This document shows, piece after piece, positions 43,253 to 51,234 of a stretch of DNA of 64,000 nt. Location of the stretch: NCBI RefSeq assembly GCF_014646515.1, contig NZ_BMNK01000021.1:62001-126000 (forward strand), written 5' to 3'. Numbering within the stretch: the first letter of the stretch is position 1; every line of letters begins with the position of its first letter. The notes beneath the pieces are model-generated. The model searched no databases. It was given only the letters and a program-made list of their open reading frames with translations, and was not told the DNA's origin. A program made the translations under genes and the position numbers. This DNA is from Nonomuraea glycinis. GTDB lineage: Bacteria; Actinomycetota; Actinomycetes; Streptosporangiales; Streptosporangiaceae.

Positions 43253-44812
43253 ATGTCCGGCGACAGCTACCGGATGCTGCTGCAGGCCCGCTCCTGGAGT
43301 AAGCGCCTCCGGGAGAAGGGCTTCACCTGGGACCAGATCGCTGAGGTGCTCGCGCTCACACACGAGGTGAGCCCGTTGCGGCTCTACCGGCTCGCCCACG
43401 GCCGCACGGCGACCGACGTGATCGCCATGGTCAGCGACGCCGACCCAGCCGGCACCGCCACACTGCGCGAATCACGACTGTACGAACATGAAGCCTGGCC
43501 ACAAGCAGGCCGCCGCCCACCCGCCCGGCTGATCGCCACCCTGGCCGAGATCTATCAGACCGCATCCCGGAGCCTGCTGTCCGCTGAGGTCATGGCCTCC
43601 TACGACGCCACCGATCGCGCTCTGATCGGCGACACGGACTTCCGCCATCTCGACGCCAACCAGCTCACCCGGCCGGATCGCGACAATCGTGTCACCCCGC
43701 AGACCGATGCAGGACCCACCTCCTCGGGCAAGACAGCATGGGACGCATCGGCGTGCGTGCAACTGCTGCGCGCCATCGACGTCGAGGAGACCGACGTGAA
43801 ACGACGCGAACTGCTCTTCGAACTGGCCCTGGTGTTCGGCGGCAGCCAAGCGCTCGGCCTGCTGCGCATCCTCACCCCTGATGAAGAAGAACGTCTGACC
43901 GGAGTGCTGCGCAATACCTGGCGGATGGACGAAGCCACCGTTCAGACCTTCGAGAAGCTTTCGTTGCACGCGCGCGAGGCGGACAACCTGGCCGGTTCCG
44001 CCACCCTGCTACCAGCCGCCAACGGGCAAAGGGCGGCGATCGCGCGACTTCTCGCCCGGGAGTCGATGCCACCGAACCTGCGTGACCGGCTCCTCGATAC
44101 GTATGCGCAGATGTCGGAGCTGACCGGTGTCCTCACCTACGACCTGCTCGACTATGCAGCGGCTGAGCAGCCGTTGCGCGAGGCGTTGCACGCGGCACTC
44201 GACCTCGGTGACCCCAAGCTCGTCGCCTACGTGCACTACTGGCTGGGCAGGCTAGCCGCCGAACAAAATCGGACCGCCGCGGTTCTGGACCATGCCTTCG
44301 CCCTGCAAAGCTGGGCCAGCCGGTCTCCGAGCAAGCTGCTGACCTCGCTGTACGAGATGCTGTTCGCCCGCGCCTATGCCCTTCAAGGCGACGTAGCGGC
44401 GAGCGCCCGCGCGTATGACAACGCGCTCGCATCGGCCGGAGCATCGAAGGTCAACGAACCGGCGTTCCTGTCCTGGATCTCGCCCCTGGTGGTGGAGAGC
44501 ATCCTGCTGGCCTCGCAGAATCGCCCCGGACCCGTCATAGCGGCGGCTGAGCGCTTTCTCGCTGAAGTCGACCCGAAGTACAAGAGGCGCCATGGGTTGG
44601 TTCTCGCTCGGTACTCCAGCGCACTGGCCCTGGCCAAGGAGATCCCCGAGGCGGCTACCAAGCTCACCGAGGCCGCCAACATCGCCAGGCGGCACAGCTC
44701 GGCGCGGCTCTCCAACGAGATCAGCCAGGCCAGAACCCGGCTGCAACCGTGGGCTGACACCACCTACGTTCGTCAACTGGACGAGACTCTGCGATCCTGC
44801 GGCTTGAATTGA
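43253..44812 (+). CDS. Helix-turn-helix regulator with long repeat-helical C-terminal region, copy 2
   Basis: About 519 residues from ATG 43253, which follows GGAGGTGGTGGGG. The N-terminal HTH (FTWDQIAEVLALTHEVSPLR, LAHGRT) and the C-terminus (QLDETLRSCGLN) match copy 1 at 1378-2988 along the whole length. Divergence is greatest around residues 130-160 and in the helical repeats. The open frame extends to 43205, but the ribosome site argues for 43253. Presumed DNA-binding regulator working with the divergent ATPase. Confidence 0.8.
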   Translation: MSGDSYRMLLQARSWSKRLREKGFTWDQIAEVLALTHEVSPLRLYRLAHGRTATDVIAMVSDADPAGTATLRESRLYEHEAWPQAGRRPPARLIATLAEIYQTASRSLLSAEVMASYDATDRALIGDTDFRHLDANQLTRPDRDNRVTPQTDAGPTSSGKTAWDASACVQLLRAIDVEETDVKRRELLFELALVFGGSQALGLLRILTPDEEERLTGVLRNTWRMDEATVQTFEKLSLHAREADNLAGSATLLPAANGQRAAIARLLARESMPPNLRDRLLDTYAQMSELTGVLTYDLLDYAAAEQPLREALHAALDLGDPKLVAYVHYWLGRLAAEQNRTAAVLDHAFALQSWASRSPSKLLTSLYEMLFARAYALQGDVAASARAYDNALASAGASKVNEPAFLSWISPLVVESILLASQNRPGPVIAAAERFLAEVDPKYKRRHGLVLARYSSALALAKEIPEAATKLTEAANIARRHSSARLSNEISQARTRLQPWADTTYVRQLDETLRSCGLN

Positions 44813-44828
44813 ACATCGGCTCTGTCGA

Positions 44829-45380
44829 TCACCTGGGCTTGTCCAGCAAGAGGGGCTTAAGCTGGCGGAAGAACTCGGTCGCGTCCGCCGCGGAGTCCCG
44901 GCCGGGTGCGCCTTCCACGATGTTGATGGTGAGAAGGCGCTCGTAGTCGGGCGTCCAGCCGTAGACGAAGGCGATGGTCTGATCCTCACCGTTCATCCGC
45001 CGAGCTACGAAGCCTGGCCCCAGTTCGGCGGGTAGGTCAGTCCCTTCGGTGGCAACTTTGGTGTTCTCCAGGTCTACCGAGTCATGCGGGGACGGGTCGA
45101 AGATTTCGACCACGAGTCCTAGCTTGCCCTCTGGACTCAAATCCTCGACCACCGAGCATGATACAAAAAGTCCCTTATCTCCTTTCGTGGCGACAGCCCT
45201 GTAGTCGTCGAAGCCAGTTGCGAGCTTGATGGCGTTTGCCGAGATCAAGTCGCATTCCTGTGGGGCGGCGGTCGCGTTACCCAGCGGCCGGGTATCCGGC
45301 GGCGGAGTGGGAGGAGACGAGCACGCCGTCACCAAGGCAAAGATGGTAAGGGCGGAGGCCATCGACGGTTGAATCCTCAT
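44829..45380 (-). CDS. Lipoprotein, DUF3558-like
   Basis: The protein is 183 residues. The lipobox LVTAC follows a hydrophobic signal, then a short Pro-rich linker and a domain with CDLISANAIKLATGF and a later cysteine (FVSCSVVED), as in DUF3558 lipoproteins of actinomycetes. The start overlaps the stop of the upstream large gene (ATGA 45377-45380), so it belongs to the same operon. It is anchored on the outer face of the membrane; function unknown. It could be the surface receptor or immunity partner of the upstream product, which is speculation from gene order. Confidence 0.75.
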   Translation of the reverse strand: MRIQPSMASALTIFALVTACSSPPTPPPDTRPLGNATAAPQECDLISANAIKLATGFDDYRAVATKGDKGLFVSCSVVEDLSPEGKLGLVVEIFDPSPHDSVDLENTKVATEGTDLPAELGPGFVARRMNGEDQTIAFVYGWTPDYERLLTINIVEGAPGRDSAADATEFFRQLKPLLLDKPR

Positions 45381-47443
45381 GAACCCCGTCCCGTATAACT
45401 GGTTTCGGCTTCCTTGAAACCGATCGCAATGGATTCATCCGGCCTGCTGAAGACGGGGCCCGTAGTGTTGAGCCCTAGCCACTCTTCATAGTCCTCGCGC
45501 TGCTCAGCATTCATCTCGGCCCAGGGAATGATTTTCCCATCGGCCAGGAAGTAGCCTTCCGAGCCGGGGGCGAAGTCCTTGTGGTGATGCGGGTGCGTCT
45601 CAACCGGCACGGTTCCGTCTCCGAAAAGGCCGTGGCGCATCATCGCCGCCGCCGTAAGGTCGGTGAACATGTGCTTAGCCGCTCCTATTGCTGTGTCCGC
45701 GTCCGCACGTGCATGTTGCTCATGGCTTGACTTTATCTCGCCGAAGATTTTCCCCTTCGCGGAGTCGACCAAGAGCCCGACGAACTTACCTTGCGGACCT
45801 GGTGCCAGACCGACTACTTTCTCGGTTATTTCCTTGAACATGGCGAAGCGTGCATCGTTCTGCTTCGCCTCTGTGATGTCGGCGATGTTGGCGGCATCGG
45901 TGATCACCCAAGTCGTCATGCTGAGACTTCGCGTGGCTGTGGCAAACTCGGCACCTTCGCTGCGGCTCATGCGTTCCTCAAGTATTTCCTGCCGCATAGC
46001 GTTAAGTTGCTGTTCGGTGGCCTCTGGATGCGAATTCCGCCACGCCTCGAATTCAGTCTTGACCTCGAGTGCGATCTTGTCGGCCAATTCGTCGAGCATC
46101 TTGGTGGCATACTGCGCGTGCGCGACGGCCACGGTTTTGAACGCATCATCGCTCTCGAAGGCCCAAGTCATAACCTTCTGCAAATCCTTCGCGTTGAACT
46201 TGGCGCCATACGGTTCCTCGCCGCTCAAATTCTTGTCCGCGTCGGGACCTGTCACTACACCCGGCGTTTTCTCCGTGAACGATCGCGTATCGCGGTGCAC
46301 GTCGCCGGTGTACTGCGCGAGGACCTTGCCGAGGTGGGCGCGGGTTTGCGGAAGGTTCGCCTGGGCCTTGGGGTCGCTCCAGAAGTGGACCGCCCATGAG
46401 GCGATCAGCGCCGACTTGTAGCCGCGCGATTCACCCGGCGGCAGGTCGTGGTCGCGGAATTCGGTGCTGGCCACCTCGATCGCCCGGCCGAGATCCGCGT
46501 CGGCGTCGCCTTGCCAGGGGTGCTTCCGCATCAGGTAGGCCAGCGGCCGGCGTTGCGGGTCGGTGAAGAAGTCCTGGGCGACGGCGGGATGGTGGGCCAG
46601 CGCGACGAGGGCCGTACCCATGGGGCTGAGGTCGCCCGGCGTGATGTCCTTGGGGCCGGGCATCGTCCAGGGGTCTCGCGGGAGGCTGAGGTCGGGCGGG
46701 TGAGCCACGTCCTGGTCGTAGAGCTTCTGGGCCACGGTGAGCAGGAACTTGTGGTCGAACTCGCCGTCCTGGAGCAGCTTCTTCACCGCGAACGCGTCCT
46801 GCGGGTTTTCGATGTCCTCGACCAGCCGATCGGGATAGTCGTCGGCCAGTTGCATCCGGCCCACGCCCCGGGAGGCCGTACCGAGCAGGGTGCTGAGCAT
46901 CGTGCCGAGCCGTTCCTGAAGCGCGACGTCGTGCTGGAGTGGGCGCTGCGATGGCGGCAGGTCGGAGCCGTACGTCCTGGCGAGCAGAGCTTTGAGCTCG
47001 CGCGGCGGGACCTCCTTGGCGAAGGCCAGGGCGAAGAACGGGTCGTTCTTGTGCCGCTCGATCTCGGCCACCGTCTCGGCGTCCAGCGAATGGCTCCCGA
47101 CTTTGTCCCGGAGCCTCGCGGCCAGCTTCTTGGCGGCTGCCGCGCCTTCGGCGGGAGACTTCGACAGCCAGTCGGATTCGCTGGCCCACAGCATGCCGCC
47201 CTTGCCCAGTTCATGGTCCGGTTCGGCGAGGATCAGGTCGAGGCGGCCCTGGAGCGCGGGGATCTGGTCGCTCATCTGGCGGCCGATGCCATGCAGCGCG
47301 GTCGGGCCCCACAGCTGGATGTCCAGCGAGGTCAGGGCCCGCTCCACCTGCCGGCCGACGTCTGGGATGGTGCCGCTGACCCGCCTCATGCCATTGATCA
47401 GCTGCGTCATCAGCGTGGGGTTGATGCCGAGCTGGGGACTCAT
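45377..47443 (-). CDS. Large protein of unknown function in a coupled three-gene operon
   Basis: The protein is 688 residues from MSPQLGINPT (ATG 47443). It has no signal peptide or membrane helix and is mainly helical. The N-terminal ~350 residues are GC-rich in codon use (IPALQGRLDLILAEPDHELG, LPPSQRPLQHDVALQERLGT). From about residue 380 composition is visibly less GC-rich (DDAFKTVAVAHAQYATKML to GRGS). This N-terminal constant/C-terminal variable look resembles polymorphic or type VII-linked proteins of actinomycetes, but I do not recognise a toxin domain. The start overlaps the stop of the small upstream gene (ATGA 47440-47443). Confidence 0.75.
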   Translation of the reverse strand: MSPQLGINPTLMTQLINGMRRVSGTIPDVGRQVERALTSLDIQLWGPTALHGIGRQMSDQIPALQGRLDLILAEPDHELGKGGMLWASESDWLSKSPAEGAAAAKKLAARLRDKVGSHSLDAETVAEIERHKNDPFFALAFAKEVPPRELKALLARTYGSDLPPSQRPLQHDVALQERLGTMLSTLLGTASRGVGRMQLADDYPDRLVEDIENPQDAFAVKKLLQDGEFDHKFLLTVAQKLYDQDVAHPPDLSLPRDPWTMPGPKDITPGDLSPMGTALVALAHHPAVAQDFFTDPQRRPLAYLMRKHPWQGDADADLGRAIEVASTEFRDHDLPPGESRGYKSALIASWAVHFWSDPKAQANLPQTRAHLGKVLAQYTGDVHRDTRSFTEKTPGVVTGPDADKNLSGEEPYGAKFNAKDLQKVMTWAFESDDAFKTVAVAHAQYATKMLDELADKIALEVKTEFEAWRNSHPEATEQQLNAMRQEILEERMSRSEGAEFATATRSLSMTTWVITDAANIADITEAKQNDARFAMFKEITEKVVGLAPGPQGKFVGLLVDSAKGKIFGEIKSSHEQHARADADTAIGAAKHMFTDLTAAAMMRHGLFGDGTVPVETHPHHHKDFAPGSEGYFLADGKIIPWAEMNAEQREDYEEWLGLNTTGPVFSRPDESIAIGFKEAETSYTGRGS

Positions 47444-47691
47444 CGTGTGGGAGCTCCCTTGGCCGGGTCGGACGGCTGGAGCGAGTCCAGCAGCGACAGA
47501 GCCCGGGTGAACAGGTCCTTGAAGCCCCGATCCCACGCCCGCAGATCGGCGGCGAGCCTGTCTCCGGCCTGCCCCTTGATCGCGCCCGCTTCGACCAGAC
47601 GGACAAGCGCGACCACGTCGTTCGCGTGGTGATCGCGCAGCTGCTCGATGTGCCGCCTCGCGGCGTCGATCTGTTCCTGCGTCGCCATCAT
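47440..47691 (-). CDS. Small helical protein, first gene of the coupled operon
   Basis: About 83 residues from MMATQEQIDAARRHIEQLRD (tandem ATG codons at 47691 and 47688). It is predicted as a helical hairpin with a W-x-x-G turn (AWDRGF), which loosely recalls WXG100 proteins, though it is short and the motif sits late. The open frame continues upstream to 47844, but that part looks non-coding. Overlap with the next gene (ATGA) shows it is the leader of the operon 47691 to 44829. A chaperone or secretion-partner role for the large protein is inferred from size and position. Confidence 0.65.
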   Translation of the reverse strand: MMATQEQIDAARRHIEQLRDHHANDVVALVRLVEAGAIKGQAGDRLAADLRAWDRGFKDLFTRALSLLDSLQPSDPAKGAPTR

Positions 47692-48023
47692 CGCCTGGTC
47701 TCGCTGATCTCGGGGACGCCGGGCCGATCGCATCGTAACCGCGAGCTGGGACGCGGTGAAGCTGAATGCTGCGAACCCAGCGAAATGGCTATGGAACAGG
47801 ATCTTCTGGTCTATACCCCGTATGGGGTTATGGCTTAGCCACACACAGAGAACCGGTCGATACTCATTGCCGCCTTAACGGACACTTACCAGAATCCATG
47901 ATGCGCTCTTAACGCCCGGCCGACGCCACTCGCGACACCCGAAGGGCGAGGCGTACGACCTGGATATGCGCGCCTTCGGTGCCGGCGCGTGCGACTCCGG
48001 AAAGACGTGACCGGGCCGGCCTT
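47692..48023. other. Intergenic region, upstream of the three-gene operon
   Basis: About 330 bp without a credible gene; parts near 47760-47890 are less GC-rich and probably hold the operon promoter. No repeat or RNA gene was recognised. Confidence 0.4.
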
Positions 48024-48698
48024 TTAGAGCCAGCCGCCGATCGCCGGCGCCCCCGCATGCGGTGCGGGGCCGCGCCCAGTGACCCAGGCCGCCAACTCGG
48101 CGGCGGTCCCGTGCACCTCGTGGCCCTGCGCGTCACCGGCGCGGAAAGTCGCCTTGGTGTCGGTCGCGATCAGCACGGGCGCGAGCTCCTCGCCGCGCCG
48201 TTCCCACAGCTTGGCCACGTCCGCGAGCAGCGCGTCCAACAGGTCCGGCGGGAAGTCCGCGAACCCACCGCCCGTCCCCAGGTCCACGCCGTGAATCCAC
48301 ACCTCACGACAGCGCATCCAAACGATCTCCGAGGCGGGCACCGCCGCGCCCTGCGCAGTCCGTACCAGCACCTCCCACCGTGGCTCCGGCAGGCTGAGCA
48401 GGGCCGCGCGAAAGTCGGCGGCGGTCTGCTCGAACAGCGCCACCAGCCCCTCGGGCGGAAGCGTGGCCAGCTCCTCGATCTCAGCGTTGCGCGCCTGCGC
48501 GGAGGCGTACATGGGAGTCTCCTCGCCGGTCGCGGCCCAGTGCGCGAGCCGGCCGAGGCCGCGGGCATTGGCCGCGACGTGCGCCACCACGTGCCGGCGC
48601 GTCCAGCCGGGCAGGGAGGAGTCCGCGTAGAGGTCGGCCCCGTCCAGGCGGGCGGCGAAGTAGGCGGTGCCGGCGTCCATCCAGAAGAGATCAGGCAT
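48024..48698 (-). CDS. Mycothiol-dependent maleylpyruvate isomerase-family protein
   Basis: About 224 residues from MPDLFWMDAG (ATG 48698). The DinB-like N-terminal four-helix domain has the metal-ligand region GWTRRHVVAHVAANA, followed by REVWIHGVDLG and a C-terminal SCP2-like part ending GHEVHGTAAELAAWVTGRG. This is the MDMPI family, which uses mycothiol. The reaction cannot be fixed without aromatic-degradation neighbours. The open frame upstream of the ATG runs into the monooxygenase ghost fragment and is not part of the gene. Confidence 0.85.
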   Translation of the reverse strand: MPDLFWMDAGTAYFAARLDGADLYADSSLPGWTRRHVVAHVAANARGLGRLAHWAATGEETPMYASAQARNAEIEELATLPPEGLVALFEQTAADFRAALLSLPEPRWEVLVRTAQGAAVPASEIVWMRCREVWIHGVDLGTGGGFADFPPDLLDALLADVAKLWERRGEELAPVLIATDTKATFRAGDAQGHEVHGTAAELAAWVTGRGPAPHAGAPAIGGWL

Positions 48699-48717
48699 GG
48701 TGGCACACCATATCGCC

Positions 48718-48776
48718 ACCGGCCAGCAGCAGTTTGCGCAGCGTGACGCGGCTGACCGCATGCTCGCTGGTCGCGG
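48718..48776 (-). pseudogene. Ghost fragment of the FAD monooxygenase gene (first)
   Basis: These 59 bases match 52177-52235 in the intact FAD monooxygenase gene with a single mismatch and the same orientation. It is flanked by unrelated sequence and cannot encode a protein. Confidence 0.85.
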
Positions 48777-48923
48777 CCGTCCCCGAGCTCCTGCGACAGT
48801 CAGCTTCCGTTATGACCGGTCCGGGGCAATCATCACGCCTCGAAGAGGTAACTGCAGCCCTTCAACCTCAGCATCATGAGAACCAGGCGCTCCGCCGTCA
48901 AGTCGCTTTTTATACTTGCTCAC

Positions 48924-49478
48924 ATGGACAGAGAAGAGCCATTCGCCGTCGATACCAGCCGATTAATGGTCAAGGTGTGGCATGGGCAGGTCTACCTTGC
49001 GGACGAACTACTGGATGGAGATGTGTCAGGCGATTCCGAAGACTCGCCCACCTCTTCAGTGGGCGTCATCCGCGTGACACCTGGCCTTGCCACCCTGAAC
49101 ATGGGCATCGACATGGGGGAAGTGCCCATCACGGTGGTCGTGGCCGATCGGGATCCGGGCGCCGACCTCGAAAGCCATGAAGACGCTGTGGAGATCAGTT
49201 TCGAGTCCCTGTCGGGCCGGATCGTTCTGCTCGAGTGGGACTGGGATGAGCCCAGGACCCACGATCTCACCCCACTACCGGCCGGTCCCGGACCATATCG
49301 CATCAGGTTCCATGTCACAGGCCTGGACGATCACGCAGGAGCACTGGTTCACCACCTACAGATATGGCCTGAGCCCTTTCATGATCCCGCTGTGCTCAAG
49401 ACTACGAGCAGGAATTTCCTGTACCTTTTGGATCCTGACGGGTTCGACCCTGACCAGTACGCTTCGGGCACTGTCTGA
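48924..49478 (+). CDS. Hypothetical protein, cytosolic
   Basis: About 184 residues from ATG 48924 (MDREEPFAVDTSRLMVKVWHG); the open frame begins at 48876. It is rich in acidic residues and predicted beta strands (VGVIRVTPGLATLNMGIDMG, VEISFESLSGRIVLLEWDWD, YRIRFHVTGLD). It ends in a Trp/Pro segment (LQIWPEPFHDPAVLKTTS). I have seen similar short proteins in actinomycetes without a function. Composition is less GC-rich than the surroundings, and it sits between two gene ghosts, so it is probably acquired. A long hairpin follows the stop. It could be an immunity-type protein; there is no direct evidence. Confidence 0.65.
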   Translation: MDREEPFAVDTSRLMVKVWHGQVYLADELLDGDVSGDSEDSPTSSVGVIRVTPGLATLNMGIDMGEVPITVVVADRDPGADLESHEDAVEISFESLSGRIVLLEWDWDEPRTHDLTPLPAGPGPYRIRFHVTGLDDHAGALVHHLQIWPEPFHDPAVLKTTSRNFLYLLDPDGFDPDQYASGTV

Positions 49479-49481
49479 GCG

Positions 49482-49515
49482 ATGAAGGGAGGAGGCATGA
49501 GCACCCTCCCTTCAT
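49482..49515. terminator. Hairpin after the 48.9-kb hypothetical gene
   Basis: ATGAAGGGAGG (49482-49492) pairs perfectly with CCTCCCTTCAT (49505-49515), an 11-bp stem with a 12-nt loop, starting 3 nt after the stop. There is no T run; termination is inferred from position. Confidence 0.6.
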
Positions 49516-49723
49516 CATGGTCACCGTGAAAAGCGACTAGTCTACGACCGCCACCCAGAAGGAGCCGTTCGCGGAGGCCGCTCCTTGCTTGGTCGTGGCG
49601 AAGGGGTACTCATCGCAGTTCATCCAGACTGCCGGCGCAGGATAGTCGGGATGGATCTCGGACATTTCCCGGAGAAGTAGTATTTACAGTAATTCGTTCC
49701 CCTGCCTTTGAGCCAATGCTTAT

Positions 49724-49840
49724 GCGGACCGTCGCGCAGCATGTCCGCCCCGTAGGCGCTCAACGCCCGCGGCGACTGCTCCTCGCTGCGGTCGGCGGCA
49801 CTGGACCCAGGCTGGTAGAGGGTCTCCACACCTCGGGGAA
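49724..49840 (-). pseudogene. Ghost fragment of the FAD monooxygenase gene (second, C-terminal part)
   Basis: On the minus strand the frame reads ETLYQPGSSAADRSEE and then RALSAYGADMLRDG. It matches two separate parts of the intact enzyme (DTLYRTGFSAA near 51.6 kb and TAADRGEEPLSRALGAYEAD near 51.4 kb) joined by an internal deletion. Outside this block the sequence is unrelated. The gap 49516-49723 between it and the hairpin shows no gene. Confidence 0.8.
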
Positions 49841-49960
49841 GGCCCCCGCGCCGCTGGCCGACCGGCTTGCCGGGCACCCAAGACCGCGAACACCGCAATA
49901 TCGTTGTGAACGCGCATTCACCGCGGAACGATCTGTGGGCGCGATGTGAGGAGATGTGCA

Positions 49961-51076
49961 GTGACCTCTGATGTCCAGATGATCACGTTACCCAACGGCA
50001 CCTCGGCCTGGCTGGTCACCGGCTACGAGGCTGCTCAGCAGGCGCTGTCGGACCGGCGTCTGTCCAAGGTGCTCAAGGCGGAGGAACTCGGCCTTGAGCC
50101 GGAGCTCGCCGGCTCGATGTTGCGCATGATGATGTTCCTCGACCCTCCAGACCACACGCGCCTACGCCGGCTGATCTCGGCCACGTTCACCGCCCGCCGC
50201 GTCGAGGCTCTGCGCCCGCGCATCGAGCAGATGACCGCCGAGATGCTCGATGCGATCGCCGCCCACGAGACGGTCGATCTGATCAAGACGTTCGCCTACC
50301 CGCTGCCGCTGCAGGTCATCTGCGAGCTCCTTGGCGTGCCGGTCGAGGATCGCATCGAGTTCCGCGACTGGTCCGCGATCGTGGCTGCCGGCCCGGCCCG
50401 GCAGCACGAGATGCCCCACGCGTTGGCGAGAGTGTTGAAGCGCATACGGGCCCTGCTGGCCGACCGGACCGCACATCCCGGCGATGACCTGCTGAGCGGT
50501 CTGCTTGCGGCGCGTGAGGAGGACGATCGACTGTCCGAGGACGAGCTGACGTCGATGGTGTTCATGCTGTTGATCGCCGGCCATGAGACCACTGTCAACC
50601 TGATCGGCAACGGCGTGTTCGTCCTGCTCGACGACCGCGACCGATGGATCCGGCTACGCGACGAACCCGAGCTGCTGCCGACCGCCATCGAGGAGTTCAT
50701 CCGGTACGAGTCGCCGGTCGCCACCGCGACGCAGCGCAGGACCACTGAGGCGATCGAGCTCGGCGGCCGGTCCATTCCGGCCGGCTCACGGGTGATGGTC
50801 AGCCTGGCAGAGGCCAACCGTGACGGAGCCCGCTTCCAGGACGCGGGCGAGCTGCGGCTGGACCGTGCGCAGAACCCGCATTTGGGTTTCGGGCATGGCC
50901 TCCACTACTGCCTCGGCGCGCCGCTGGCCCGTCTGCAGGGACAGGTCGTGTTCACCGCGCTGATGACTCGGTTTCCCCACCTGGAACTGGCGGTACCGGC
51001 TGAGGAAGTCGGCCGGCGATCCGACTTCCAGCGCGGCGTCACCCGGCTGCCCGTCCGCCTTCACGGTGGTCACTAG
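49961..51076 (+). CDS. Cytochrome P450
   Basis: About 371 residues from the GTG at 49961, which follows AGGAGA. I-helix oxygen motif LLIAGHETTVNLIGNG, ExxR in EEFIRYES, and heme-binding FGHGLHYCLGAPLARLQ with the axial cysteine. The C-terminal half is complete. The N-terminus starts at VQMITLPNGTSAWLVTGYEA, so roughly 25-30 residues normally found before this in bacterial P450s are missing. No ferredoxin or reductase gene is adjacent. It lies between ghosts of an FAD monooxygenase and corA, suggesting it came in, or was trimmed, by recombination. Substrate unknown; enzyme activity is uncertain because of the short N-terminus. Confidence 0.85.
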   Translation: MTSDVQMITLPNGTSAWLVTGYEAAQQALSDRRLSKVLKAEELGLEPELAGSMLRMMMFLDPPDHTRLRRLISATFTARRVEALRPRIEQMTAEMLDAIAAHETVDLIKTFAYPLPLQVICELLGVPVEDRIEFRDWSAIVAAGPARQHEMPHALARVLKRIRALLADRTAHPGDDLLSGLLAAREEDDRLSEDELTSMVFMLLIAGHETTVNLIGNGVFVLLDDRDRWIRLRDEPELLPTAIEEFIRYESPVATATQRRTTEAIELGGRSIPAGSRVMVSLAEANRDGARFQDAGELRLDRAQNPHLGFGHGLHYCLGAPLARLQGQVVFTALMTRFPHLELAVPAEEVGRRSDFQRGVTRLPVRLHGGH

Positions 51077-51112
51077 AGGCATCGTCACCGACCATGATCT
51101 CCACCGCCTCGG

Positions 51113-51200
51113 CTGACCTCCGTCATCCGGGCCATCTCGGCGTTCTGCGCCTGGGTGACCAGCGTCGAATTCACCACCAGGATGTCCTGGAACTGGCGGA
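51113..51200 (-). pseudogene. Ghost fragment of corA
   Basis: About 88 bases match the corA gene near 56219-56309 with two base changes and one 3-nt gap, on the same strand. This is the part encoding VVNSTLVTQAQNAEMARMTEV. It is flanked by the P450 gene end and the monooxygenase gene end and is not translated in any sensible frame. Confidence 0.85.
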
Positions 51201-51234
51201 CCAGGCCGACCCGCGCCGGTGGACGTCGACCACC

